Below are positions 33,774 through 46,200 of a stretch of DNA of 64,000 bases, piece by piece. The notes beneath the pieces were generated by a model. It ran no database searches and was not told the origin of the DNA. It worked only from the letters and a program-made list of their open reading frames with translations. The stretch lies in the NCBI GenBank assembly GCA_905116865.2, contig CAJHNH020008453.1, positions 514,033 through 578,032 of the forward strand, given 5' to 3'. Position 1 is the first letter of the stretch, and each line of letters starts with the position of its first letter. The translations under genes were made by a program, and so were the position numbers. Source of the DNA: Candidula unifasciata (Eukaryota > Mollusca > Gastropoda > Stylommatophora > Geomitridae).

Positions 33774-34577
33774 CGTTCACAAGAAATGAGGCTACGTCTG
33801 GTGGCGTACAGAAGAAATGAGGCTACGTCTGGTAGTGTACAGAAGAAATGAGGCTACGTCTGGTGGTGTACAGAAGAAATGAGGCTACGTCTGGTAGTGT
33901 ACAGAAGAAATGAGGATACGTCTGGTAGTGTACAGAAGAAATGAGGCTACGTCTGGTGGCGTACATAAGAAATGAGGCTACGTCTGGTAGTGTACAGAAG
34001 AAATGAGGCTACGTCTGGTGGTGTACAGAAGAAATGAGGCAACGTCTGGTAGTGTACAGAAGAAATGAGGATACGTCTGGTAGTGTACAGAAGAAAGAAG
34101 GCTACGTCTGGTGGTGTACCGAAGAAATGAGGCTACGTCTGGTAGTGTACAGAAGAAATGAGGCCACGTCTGTTAGTGTACAGAAGAAATGAGGCCACGT
34201 CTGGTGGCGTACAGAAGAAATGAGGCCACGTCTGTGGTGTACAGACGAAATGAGACTACCTCTGGTGGTGTACAGAAGAAATGAGGCCACGTCTGTGGTG
34301 TACAGAAGAAATGAGACTACGTCTGGTAGTGTACAGAAGAAATGAGGCTACGTCTGGTGGTGTACAGAAGAAATGAGGCTACGTCTGTTAGTGTACAGAA
34401 GAAATGAGGCTACGTCTGGTGGTTCACAGAAGAAATGAGGCTACGTCTGGTGGTTCACAGAAGAAATGAGGCTACGTCTGGTTGGGGTACAGAAGAAATG
34501 AGGCCACGTCTGGTGGTTCACAGAAGAAATGAGGCTACGTCCGGTGGGGTACAGAAGAAATGAGGCCACGTCTGGTA
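33774..34577. repeat. 31-bp minisatellite, about 26 units
   Basis: Unit close to gtacagaagaaatgaggcta plus cgtctggtagt. Variants alternate at the 'ggtagt/ggtggt/ggtggc' and 'ggctac/ggccac' places. Not coding: frames through it give period-31 text. Confidence 0.95.
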
Positions 34578-34671
34578 CCAAGGTGTTCTCGCTAACAGAT
34601 TAAATTAATTTTAAATAGTAAGAGGAGAGTTGGTGTCTCACTCAACCAGAAAAAGTTAGCAATTACAAAAT

Positions 34672-34971
34672 GTGGCACATATTTTAATGAATGTGTTGCA
34701 CATTTTCACAGCTCCTGACTGCATAGGTTTCGATTTCCGAGATGACGCATTTTATTTTCAAACACGGACCTTTCTAACTTCTTTGTTGGAGAACGGAGCT
34801 GGAAGAGAGACTAAGCTTGTCATCGACATTTTCCAAAAGACAGCAGTGGTCGCACTAAATCCAACCTTCATTTTCGAAACGGCAACAGATTTTGAATTTT
34901 TAAAAATCTTTTTAACTAAAGACCAAAATGAAACGAAATACCTATCTTCGTCTTGGCACCAACTCACCTGA
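34672..34971 (+). CDS. Unassigned 99-codon open frame
   Basis: It is open from 34672 to a TGA at 34971 and has a good acceptor at 34707-34711 (attttcacag), so it could be a terminal exon starting near 34712 (APDCIGFDFRDDAF, LLENGAGRETKLVIDIF, FIFETATDFEFLKIFL). The opposite strand is also open over 34758-34967. No family is recognised; a repeat relic is equally possible. It lies between the minisatellites, away from the Ig exons and on the opposite strand. Confidence 0.25.
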   Translation: MAHILMNVLHIFTAPDCIGFDFRDDAFYFQTRTFLTSLLENGAGRETKLVIDIFQKTAVVALNPTFIFETATDFEFLKIFLTKDQNETKYLSSSWHQLT

Positions 34972-35460
34972 AAGTGTCCTTAATCTGTTAATTGTTTACC
35001 AAGCAGGTAATGCACATCTAAATCCAGAGAATGTTTATTATCTGTAGCAGATGCATCAAAATGTATAGGCACTATCAACCTTAGTTTTACAGATTATGCT
35101 TTTTCACAACACACGGCTATTACTAGTATACATAGGTACTTGAGCGATATGTGATTGTGTATGCCTATGTGTATAAACGTACAAGGCCAAGACAACAGTA
35201 ATATACTTCCGTGTTCTCTGACTAGTGACCTATATATATAACATAGCGTGCAAATCACTTTTGTTGATCAGGCTTATTTTTATGAAGACTGCTTCCATCC
35301 ATCCATGTATGAAAAAAAAATGTTCGATCGCGTTCAACATACCTCGAGCAGTATTGGTTATAACTGTGGTCTGGTTTCTTTATGTCAATTATACTAGTGG
35401 TTTTGACCGTTACTCTAGAACCTAGTGAGGATTGTTGGGGAGAGGGCTAGTGTGCACTCT

Positions 35461-37161
35461 TCACACCCACACACACACATATATAGACATACATGTACAA
35501 CTACACACCCACACACATACATAGACATACATGTACAATTACACACACACACACATATATAGACATACATGTACAACTACACACCCACACACATACATAG
35601 ACATACATGTACAATTACACACCCACACACATATATAGACATACATGTTCAATTACACACCCACACACATATATAGACATACATGTTCAATTACACACAC
35701 ACACATATATAGACATACATGTACAGTTACACACACACACACATACATAGACATACATGTACAATTACACACACACACACATATATAGACATACATGTTC
35801 AATTACACACACACACATACATAGACATACATGTACAATTACACACACACACATATATAGACATACATGTTCAATTACACACCCACACACATATATAGAC
35901 ATACATGTTCAATTACACACACACACATATATAGACATACATGTACAATTACACATCCACACACATATATAGACATACATGTACAATTACACACCCACAC
36001 ACATATATATAGACATACATGTACAATTACACACCCACACACACACATATATAGACATACATGTACAATTACACACCCACACACACACACATATATAGAC
36101 ATACATGTACAATTACACACCCACACACACACACATATAGATATACATGTTCAATTACACACCCACACACACACATATATAGACATACATGTACAATTAC
36201 ACACCTACACACATATATAGACATACATGTACAATTACACACCCACACACACACATATATAGACATACATGTACAATTACACACCCACACACACACATAT
36301 ATAGATATACATGTTCATTTACACACCCACACACACACATATATAGACATACATGTACAATTACACACCCACACACACACATATATAGACATACATGTAC
36401 AATTACACACCCACACACACACATATATAGACATACATGTACAATTACACACCCACACACACACATATATAGACATACATGTACAATTACACACCCACAC
36501 ACATACATAGACATACATGTACAATTACACACCTACACACATATATAGACATACATGTACAGTTACACACCCACACACATACATATATAGACATACATGT
36601 ACAATTACACACCCACACACACACATATATAGACATACATGTACAATTACACACCCACACACATACATAGACATACATGTACAGTTACACACCTACACAC
36701 ATATATAGACATACATGTACAGTTACACACCCACACACATACATATATAGACATACATGTACAATTACACACCCACACACACACATATATAGACATACAT
36801 GTACAATTACACACCCACACACATACATAGACATACATGTACAATTACACACCTACACACATATATAGACATACATGTACAGTTACACACCCACACACAT
36901 ACATAGACATACATGTACAATTACACACCTACACACATACATAGACATACATGTACAATTACACACCCACACACATACATAGACATACATGTACAATTAC
37001 ACACCCACACACATACATAGACATACATGTACAATTACACACCTACACACATATATAGACATACATGTACAGTTACACACCCACACACATATTTAGACAC
37101 ACGTGTACAATTACACACCCACACACATATATAGACATACATGTACAGTTACACACACAGA
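35461..37161. repeat. Satellite of about 38-44 bp units, about 43 copies
   Basis: Core 'tagacatacatgtacaatta' followed by a variable (AC)n-(AT)n spacer. Length change between units comes mostly from the spacer. Open frames on both strands are by-products. Confidence 0.95.
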
Positions 37162-37291
<130 letters not shown>

Positions 37292-37599
37292 TATACACAC
37301 ACACACACACATAACATACATGTCTTAACGGACATGTGGGAATGCACGTATACGTGATTTCACACAGACGCATTTCTCACTGTCTCCACATTTCTATAAT
37401 GTATCGTTTGATTTGACTCTTCCGATCGGTTTTTTCCTAGGCCAGTTTTTATTACATTGTGGCTGCTGGTACTTATTTTTGCAAAAAGATTAAACCTTTA
37501 CATTACTGACTTTGATTTTATGCGCTGAAATCCATGCTATGGTCATCTGGAATCAGTTATTCCTAAGTTGTATATTAAAAAAAAAAGTAAAGATCCCTT

Positions 37600-37765
37600 T
37601 TCACGCCTTTCGGCGCATCGGGCATATGGGCAGAGCGTCCCATATTTTTACAGACCATCAGCACTCTGTGGGTAATGTGGTCAGCATTACGCCGGCTGTC
37701 TTTACTTTCCCAGGACAGCCCATCCTGGTACCCATTTTAGGCTGGGTCGTGTTAATATCTCCTCT
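37600..37765 (-). mobile_element. SINE-C fragment
   Basis: Contains 'cagaccatcagcactctgtg', 'gtggtcagcattacgccggc' and 'ggtacccattttaggctggg'. Confidence 0.65.
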
Positions 37766-37959
37766 TTAATGTCTATTCTACTTCCCTTGTAGGTTTTTTT
37801 TTTCTAACCTTGAGACAAGGAACGTGTTTAAACACCAGATATGTCTGCTAACGGTATGTGCACTTTAACGTTACAGTGTAGACGGAGATCAATTATACCT
37901 TGGACTACATAGAAACGTTCTACGCTTTACTTAACAAACAGCTAAGCAAATGCAAGTGC

Positions 37960-38005
37960 GTGTGTGTGGGTGTGGGTGTGCGTGTGCGTGTGGGTGTGCG
38001 TGTGC

Positions 38006-38036
<31 letters not shown>

Positions 38037-38037
38037 T
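37960..38037. repeat. (GT)n microsatellite with G-variants
   Basis: Imperfect gtgtgg/gtgtgc units, then a clean GT run. Confidence 0.9.
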
Positions 38038-38174
38038 TAATAATTGAATAGTAACTCTGAATCTCAGTTTGTCAGAACCTTTACTCTGCAATCATTGATT
38101 TTAATTTTTAAAGTAAGAATAAAAACTATGCTATTTATTTTAAGGTTAACTTGATTAACACGTGATAATATTTG

Positions 38175-38300
38175 TGGAGTGTATTTTATTTGTCAAAGAA
38201 TCGAGGGTTGTCAACATATGAGGTGACACATGCGGCGGGGGATCGTAGATTTTGGCTCCAGTGGTCAAAGAACTTGAAGACGAAAGACAATTTGAAATCT
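38175..38300 (+). mobile_element. LINE C-terminal fragment
   Basis: LSKNRGLSTYEVTHAAGDRR and FWLQWSKNLKTKDN resemble the end of the fragment at 31080-31275 (ELIHAAGDRRLW). Confidence 0.45.
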
Positions 38301-38309
38301 GTCCACTGC

Positions 38310-38845
38310 TATGTTTTTTTTTTCTTTCCTTGGTTCATTTTCGTGAAGACAGGATATAATTATTATGATGACTTTCTATAACGTAACAACAGAGGGCGAC
38401 AAACGCAAAAAATTTGGTGTAGTTTGGCGAAATGATAAGGACGGTGATAAGTGGTGGATTCTGGTCTACAAAAGTATGTGTCTGGCAAAACAGTCCATTA
38501 TTTACTTCACCTTATAGCGCGTGATGCATCTAATAAGACACAACGACAGTGATTATTTATAAATATCACATACTTGAAGAAGTTGTTATTTGCACATAAA
38601 ACCATATGCACTGCGTGAAAGACTCAATAATTGTGTAAACAAGTTCTTAGCCTGGAATAAGTGAATATGCACGTAAAATGAATAGTGTGCTGGGGATTAA
38701 TGTTGTGATTGCCCGTGTGTTTTCATGTATACGACTTTTTTACTAACATGCTGCCTGTGTCACGACAGGTGACTGACTAGGAAGTATTTTGTTATATGTG
38801 TCAGTCTACAGGGGGAAAATATCTTCGGTCATTAATTACTAACAT
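38310..38845. other. Intergenic stretch, nothing recognised
   Basis: AT-rich, no open frame of note. Confidence 0.4.
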
Positions 38846-38846
38846 T

Positions 38847-39900
38847 GATTTGATTTGATTTGATTCAAGAACCGACATTACAGCATTTGGGGCATTCCCA
38901 TAAGCGCTCCGTCCCCAACTTCAGCAGCCAGCGAAGAGTTCCTATACTAACGGTGCCAGTAGCTTTCTTATTAAACGTCCGTCTTGCCTTTCCTCTGAGC
39001 CTTGAGCTTCTGCCAGAACCTCTCGTCACCCCCCAACTGCATCAATCTCACCAAACTGTGGTGATCTATCTGCTCCTCCGCATTGTAAACGCTCTCCCAC
39101 AAGGCACTAACCACGTCTGCCCTATCATGTAGCAGTATTCCACCAATTTGTGCAGAGCCAGCCAGTCTGTCCGCCTGTTCATTTCCCAACACACCGGCGT
39201 GACCCGGTGAAAAAATGCAGACAATACTCCTCACTCGTGTTATTCGCAGCGAAGCATGCCACTCTGCATGAAGCATACCTGTTCTCATCTTCCTCAGCAT
39301 GCTTTCTGAATCAGTTACAATTACAATGTGTGTGTGTGTCGTGTTCTCTAGCCAGCGGAAAGCTGCAGTGACTACCTCCACCTCCATTCTTAAGCTGGAT
39401 GTTGTGGTATCATATGCTAAGCTCTCCTGCACCAAACGTCGACCATTAACTTTTGCTAAAAAGCCCCAAGCACTTCTTTTGCCTCTTGACACTAAACCGT
39501 CTGTGTAAATGAACAAATCCTCTGAGCGATCATTATCTTGAATTAATTGCTGAATTTCCACCTCTGTGGCACCTGCTGGCCAGTCTCTGCATTCCCGGCT
39601 CAGCGTGATTATGACTCTACACAAGTCTGACTGCTCAGGTGGCACTTTGACACACTCCTCTCCTCGCCTAATGTTCTCAATGATGCAAACCTGTCTGATT
39701 GTGTCTTCTGCTTGAGCCATCCATGACCTCCCTCTTATCAGCCGCTGACCTTTAACTGCACCCAGTAAACCTCCACCTTATCTTTTTTCACATTCTCCGC
39801 TATCTCCACTTCCTCTCGTGAGCTTGAGGGTGTCTGTCGAACTTTCTTTAGCTGCTTCACTGCGGCTCTCTTTGCCTTCCATGCCTGTTCTACTTATAAA
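38847..39900 (-). mobile_element. LINE, same family as 3368-4398, with intact RNase H-like ORF
   Basis: The minus strand is open for 249 codons (39720-38971). It holds YTDGLVSRGKRSA, SLRMEVEVVTAAF, VTDSESMLRKM and FSPGHAGVLGNEQADRLAG, so the RNase H Asp, Glu, Asp, His and Asp-type places all look present. It ends in the shared 3' run and a (TGATT)n tail at 38847-38867 (plus-strand reading). Upstream, a second broken frame (EQAWKAKRAAVKQL, 39890-39770) departs from the other copy. The reverse transcriptase core is missing. Confidence 0.8.
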
Positions 39901-40129
39901 TAAACAGAGAGGGGAACCATTTGAGGCCGTTAAATATTATGAATTTATCAAGTAACAGAAAGTATTGTGAACGGCACTCATAGAAAGAAGTAGAAAGATA
40001 GAAGAACACACTAGACAACATAAAAATCGAAAGCTATAGTTACCGTGCCGGTATGTAGTCCACCATGGGGGCTGTAGAAAATTACCAACGATGGTAACAA
40101 AATGAAAGAAACGACGACTTTCAATTGCT

Positions 40130-40625
40130 CTTCAAAGACTAAAACGACTGAATAAATTATGGAGTATGGCAGACAGAACTACAAAAATCAGATTTCTAAG
40201 AGCCTGCATCTTCACCATTGCAACATACACCTGTGAGACCTGGACAATTACTAAACAAACTGAACAGAGCACAAATACCTTTAAAAACAATTGTTCTAAG
40301 AATATCATGGGTAAAGAAAAGAACAAATGCATCCATACTTCAAGAACTGAATATTTAAGAAGATTGGCTATTATAGAGGATAAACCACAGAAAATGAAAA
40401 TATTTTGGTCACTTGAAACTTCAAAAAAGTTTACAGAGAACGATAATGGAGGTGTATATGCCTGGGAAGAGAGGAAGAGGAAGGCAAAAGAGAAGTTGAG
40501 TGCAGGATTTGGCGGATGATCTCCAGATGGGTGCATCGGATGCGGAACATCTTGCTTTTGATCGAGAAGTTTTCCGGAAGGTGGTTATGAGAGTAAGGAT
40601 CTGTAAAGGACAGGCTACTGACTGG
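40130..40625 (+). mobile_element. LINE C-terminal fragment with frame shifts
   Basis: MADRTTKIRFLRACIFTIAT, TCETWTITKQTEQ, then after a shift NGGVYAWEERKRKA and DLADDLQMGASDAEHLAFD. Same family as 50640-51015 and 16225-16450. Confidence 0.7.
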
Positions 40626-40844
40626 CTAACTTCACATAAAAAATGGTGGGGAAGGGAGGGAAAAAAAGGGGTGGTGGTGGTGGGGGGGAGGGGTGGTGCT
40701 ACTTTTGTTGTTGTAACTGTTTAACGGGTAAGTTATTTCTGCAGCTGCAAGACTGTAGTAGAACATGGATAGTCACTGTTGTACTTTGTGCATGTGGTCA
40801 CTTGGGGTGCTTCCTGGGACAGTAATGTGAAAAAACATTCTCCA

Positions 40845-41000
40845 TTTCTTTAGGTGTATTGGGCATATACTGCTAGATCTATATTTTATAGACCAGTCAG
40901 TACTTCATGTGCTCAACATCCAGCCTTCAGCCTTTACTTCCTTAGACTTTACCTGGTACCCATTTGAGGCTGTGTCGACCTGAGAGCATATGTCATCTTT
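40845..41000 (-). mobile_element. SINE-C fragment
   Basis: Contains 'ctagatctatattttatagacc', 'cagcctttacttcc' and 'ctggtacccatttgaggctg'. Confidence 0.65.
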
Positions 41001-41134
41001 GTCGGCGTCACAAACTCAAACAATGTTTCTTTAAAGTAAGAATTGCTAAGAACAGAATAACTGAAAGTAACTTTTGCTTCGTCCTTAAAGAGTGTGTGTT
41101 TTGTTTATAGAATATACTTTTTGTAGTTTATAAG

Positions 41135-41352
41135 GCTGTTGCTTATCCTTTACAGGACGTTGCAGGACCAACACCAACAGCCCCTGGCTATTGTGTGGTT
41201 TTTCTAGGCAATTTACGTCCAGTAGTTTGACATTGATTTCTGGACGGCTGGCTTTCTTGATACCACTGTCGAAACCAACGCAAGGCGCATGGCCAGCAGC
41301 TGGGATCGAACCCGGCATCCCGGCATTACGAAGCCGCATGAGACGTGCCAGC
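41135..41352 (-). mobile_element. SINE-A copy 3 (tRNA-derived)
   Basis: On the minus strand 'gggttcgatcccagctg' is a near-perfect B box. The body shares 'gtaaattgcctagaaaaacc' and the 3' end with the other two copies. Confidence 0.8.
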
Positions 41353-41399
41353 ACAAACCATGCGATACTAGAAATGCAGTTTATTCTTGATGTAAGTCG

Positions 41400-41705
41400 T
41401 ATTATAATATATCAGTGGGTGCACAATAAAAAGAATAATGAAGACGTCTTGATAGAAACTGACTCGCGAAGAGAACTGATTGCCCACATCAGAAACAGAC
41501 AACCTACATTCTTTGTTCATGTGATGAGATATTAAAACTGGAGTACATCGTGACAGAAGTAAAGTTAGAGGGGAGAAGAGGCAGAGGGAGACCGAGAAAA
41601 CAGATGCTGGACAGTATGACATCATGGCATAGAGAATCCTTTGTGTCAAAGTTCAGTGAAAGTACACGAGACAGATGGTAGTGGATAGACAAGACTACCA
41701 ACGAC
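41400..41705 (+). mobile_element. LINE C-terminal fragment
   Basis: DVLIETDSRRELIAHIRNRQ and FFVHVMRY, then after a stop LEGRRGRGRPRKQMLDSMTS and FSESTRDRW. Typical end of a non-LTR reverse transcriptase. One stop inside. Confidence 0.65.
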
Positions 41706-41964
41706 ACACGGCGCAAACTTTGAGAAGAAGAAAAAGGTGCACATGTGGCTGATCGCATAAAGTACCAACAGTTCTGAGGCAAATGGCATCTCAACGTTTT
41801 CTGACTCTCCAGTGAACACAATAAGCCATGTTGGATACCTATTACAGATTAAATCCACAGCTCATAGTGTCACACCATGTACTCATCTGAGTGACAAAAC
41901 TATATCCTTTCAGTCTGCATATGGAGGAAAATGAAACAGCCAATTATTAGTAAAGTAAAAAGTA

Positions 41965-42235
41965 CAGGACCCTGTTCCTCGCCTTCAGGTTTGTTCGGCA
42001 TACAGGGCTAGACCTATATTTTATTGACCAATAGCCACTCGGTGGGTGATGTGGTCAACATCATACCAGCCGCCTTTACTTCCCAGGACTATACCTGGTA
42101 CTCAATCAAAGCTGGGTCAGCCAGGGAGAATGTCATTTTTGAAATAAAAAACGTCCATCATCATCAACAGGAAACGAACCAATGACCCTCTGATCCGTAG
42201 GCGAGCATCTAACCGCTACACCATGGCGGTTCCCA
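41965..42235 (-). mobile_element. SINE-C, near full length
   Basis: On the minus strand 'atggtgtagcggttagatgc' is an A box region and 'attggttcgtttcctg' a decayed B box. The body ends near 'cctgaaggcgaggaacaggg'. This is the best copy in the window. Confidence 0.8.
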
Positions 42236-42635
42236 GCCATCTATTGTCATAAGCAAAAACTTGCCATGACTAAAAACAGTAACCTAGCCCATCCACCATT
42301 TTGTCCTTTACCTCTCACTATTATCATGTTAATTAAAAGGATGCATACACAGATTCTGATTCTTCAAACAAGTTTTTTTTAATTTTCATGGAGGAACAAA
42401 GACACATGGATGAGGTGGGTGAGGGGTGTGTGTGTGGGTTTGTGTGAGTGTAGTGTGTGTGTGTGCGCGCGCACACGTGAGTGCATGCATGGGTGCGTGT
42501 GAGGGGCGGTCACGTGTCAAAATGATGATATGGTTAATATGAGCATGGAAAATATACCTTTTGTTTATTATGTTGTCTAGTGCGTCCTCATGTATCGCCA
42601 CCTTTTTTTTTATAGTGCTGATGAATACATTTAAA

Positions 42636-42641
42636 TTTATT
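42636..42641 (-). other. Candidate polyadenylation signal of gene B
   Basis: An AATAAA hexamer on the minus strand about 420 bases past the gene B stop. The stretch 42240-43060 shows no other feature beyond a GT-rich run (42420-42510) and is read as 3' UTR and flank. Confidence 0.35.
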
Positions 42642-43059
42642 CTTACATTCTGAAGGTCATAATTGAGTTTCCTTGACTGTCGTTCAGTTCACGAGGGCAA
42701 CAAATTTCTGCTCACTGGAGCTACGAAGTTCGTGGTTCGTGTGAAACTGTCGGCAGGTAGCTGGGGGTCATACGGAAACAGATTATGTAATAGAGGATAA
42801 GATAGTGTGGCAATGAATTTGATTCTCTTGATTTGAAACCCTTAAAAACACATAAACAAGCAATCATGTATAAGTAAAATGTTTATGAAGAAGAAAAAGA
42901 TAAGTGCAAATATTCTTGTAAACAATATCCTGTTCGAAAAATTACAAAATAAAGAATAATACTGGAAAAAGCATTCACAAACACATAGATACATTTATAA
43001 CTTATGTACATACTGCCTAATTTTAAAATATCACAACTGCATTTAAATAGACATACATT

Positions 43060-43283
43060 TTAAAGACTACAGACTTCATTTTCGTACTCCACCTCTTTAT
43101 CTTGGATATTTGATATTTGGTTTGTATAATAAGTCTCATCAGGTGTTTTTTGGTTTGTATAAGAAACTGGTCTATCACTTATTATTTCCTTTGTATAGAC
43201 TGGCCTATCTGGCATGTCAGACTGGGGATCCACTATTTCCTCATAGTGTGAGTCCCCAATGTCTTGTGCTTTTGGTGAGTCTT
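43060..43283 (-). CDS. Gene B terminal exon: tyrosine-motif cytoplasmic tail
   Basis: 224 bp to the TAA at 43062-43060, phase 1 in. The tail holds SHYEEI, PVYTKE, VSYTNQ, TYYTNQ and VEYENE, spaced about 10-20 residues apart, in an acidic and Asn/Gln-rich context, and ends EVCSL. The motifs match SH2-docking patterns (pYEEI, pYxN). In vertebrate receptors such tails recruit SH2-domain kinases, phosphatases or adaptors; that this happens here is inference. Confidence 0.85.
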
Positions 43284-46200
43284 CTGTAACATGCAAAAAA
43301 AAAAAAAAAAACAGCTAAGTATTATAGGATGCACAGGTGAAGATAAAATATGCTAGTAAGATAATAGTGTCTGAGTATGTTATTGTTTTAAATTTTATGT
43401 GATTATTCTCCACTGATCACTATTTGTTGCATTCAGTTTGTATAAAGACAAATGTTCACATAATCCTCAAAGATTCAAAATGTTGATCTCCGGAGTTCAG
43501 GCTTAAAAAAAAAATACTGCGAAAAACGTCACATGCACAAAAAGAAAGAAAAGGGAAACAAAGCAGAAAGGGGCTTGTCTTCTGAATTCATGACAGGCAA
43601 TAGAAATGACACGCCCCCTGTCTTGAAGAGTTTCACCCAAAATACCAGTGGTCTTGTCCCCTGTGCCAGTTCGGTGGTGCAAGATACAATGGGATAGGTT
43701 AAGATCTACACATGCGAACGCACACCACATGCTGACACAAACACAGATAAGTGAGATAGATGCTAAATATAATAAAGCGCATGCACACACCAGACACACA
43801 GAGATAAGTATAATACATGCTATGATATAACACATCGATACACATGCACACACAAATGTATATATATTTATACGTGTGATAGATATTACAAGATAAAGCA
43901 AACAGCAGGTGGAAAAACTGCCTCCAGGCTGGCAAGGCGGTTTATGCCGAAATATTACATGTGCTACTTACTGTTCGTTTATTAAGACCGACTATTTCAA
44001 TCAACCCTGAATTGCAATTCTAGACTTTTGGATTTCGCAACTAAAGTGGCTGACATGCATTCATTGCATGTGCATACTACAACATTTTGCCAGTACTAAC
44101 TGTTTTTCTTTACGTTTCCAATGGGACAGTAAATGGCATTTCCTTCCGTCATGCTCACGTTATCTAATAGACAAATGCCTGGAATGCATGCAAAATGAAG
44201 CCATGAGAGACATTTTGAGATGCACACGGGACACACCGATTGTATGCATGCGGTACATTCTCTGTTATTTCTTTATATATGAAATATATAAAATGTTTCA
44301 GGCGAAAAGTGCCTAAATGTTGTAAACATCAGGGAGCACCTTCTACGTGAAACCTTAAAGGACAGCATGGGGCATCGGCTGAAAAGAGCAGTTCTTGGAT
44401 GGCACAGGCATAAATGTATGTGCTCCTGATAAGACAGTGCATGGTGAGAAATGGGTTACAGTGCCGCCTAGCAAACATTCTTGCACAAACTGTTAGTGAC
44501 CTTGGACCGAGGTGCTGGCAGTGGATAGCTTGTAAAACAGACATCGATGCAAGGGGTGATCAGTAAAAAGGTCACCCATAAGACATGGTTATGTGCACAG
44601 AGGGTTCTGTAGTGAGACATAGTTATGTACATAGAGGGTTCTGTAGTGAGACATGGTTATGTACATAGAGGAATCTGTAGAGAGACACGGTTATGTACAC
44701 AGAGGGTTCTGCAGTGAGACATGGTTATGTACACAAAGGGTTCTGTAGAGAGACATGGTTATGTACACAGAGGGTTATGTAGAGAGACATGGTTATGTAC
44801 ACAGAGGGTTCTGTAGAGAGACATGGCAATGTACACAGAGGAATCTGTAGAGAGACACGGTTATGTACACAGAGGGTTCTGCAGTGAGACATGGTTATGT
44901 ACACAGAGGGTTGTGTAGAGAGACATGGTTATGTACACAGAGGGTTCTGTAGAGAGACATGGTTATGTACACAGAGGGTTCTGCAGAGAGACATGGCTAT
45001 GTACACAGAGGAATATGTAGAGAGACACGGTTATGTACACAGAGGGTTCTGCAGTGAGACATGGTTATGTACACAGAGGGTTCTGTAGAGAGACATGGTT
45101 ATGTACACAGAGGGTTCTGTAGAGAGACATGGTTATATACACAGAGTCATCTGTAGAGAGACACGGTTATGTACACAGAGGGTTCTGCAGTGAGACATGG
45201 TTATGTACACAGAGGGTACTGTAGAGAGACATGGTTATGTACACAGAGGAATGGGTAGAGAGACACGGTTATGTACACAGAGGGTTCTGCAGTGAGACAT
45301 GGTTATGTGCACAGAGGTTTCTGCAGTGAGACATGGTTATATACACAGAGGGTTCTGTAGGAAGACATGGTTATGTACACAGAGGGTTCTGTAGAGAGAC
45401 ATGGTTATGTACACAGAGGGTTCTGTAGAGAGACATGGTTAGGTACACAGAGGATTCTGCAGTGAGAGGTGAACAGAGTGGGTGGGGTATTTATTGAAAA
45501 GGATGATGGACACTGTTTAAAAAAAAGGGAAAGCATAGTTATAACATTATGTTTCTTTCAGTAGCTATGTATTTCTTATTTAACAGTATATTTAGCTACC
45601 GAAAGTTCCTAAAATTGTCAAAATACTTTTACTCAAATATAAGTTTAAATCTAATCTCTAGCACTAAAAAGTGATAATTACGCATCACACAAACTTTACC
45701 ATTTGTATATGTTTGTTGTAAATTCAACCTGTGGATAGAAAAAAAAGTATGTAGCAACAAATTTATAAAAGAATCTAACATCATGATCACATAAATACAT
45801 CCACAAGAAAATACCAATGTGTCGAAACACTTAAAACTCAAATCTACAGGTATGTCCATCATCTTCTTTATTCTCCAGTGTGAGCCACTTGGGCAGGTCT
45901 ACCTAATAATGTTTCCAAATGTTTCTGGCAGCTCACTTCTTGTATGATCTGCTTTCAGTAAAAGATCTATATGGGTCTGAATTGTAGAAGCATTTCAAGG
46001 TCGATTTCTTTGCTTGTTTAAGAATGGTGTCTTTCAGAGTCCTTGTTGGGGGAGGGGGGGGGGGGGCTGATATGTTGTGCTGTGGTTTACAGCTAGGCTT
46101 TGATACCTGCATATTTCAGGCCAAAACATCCAATTTCTACAAATCCTTACTTAGTCACCTTTAGGCTTTCATCTTATGGGGCAGTGGATCTATTTCTTGT

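Noticed and set aside
33774..34577. CRISPR-like array
   Set aside because: Direct tandem units without unique spacers in a eukaryotic setting; it is a minisatellite. The same holds for 44581-45468 and 63812-64000.
35757..36868. Long open frames on both strands in the satellite
   Set aside because: They repeat the same few words ([20 protein letters not shown]), follow the repeat period and are open in several frames at once.
41260..41352. tRNA gene
   Set aside because: B and A boxes are tRNA-like but no cloverleaf closes, and the unit continues into the SINE-A body found in three places.
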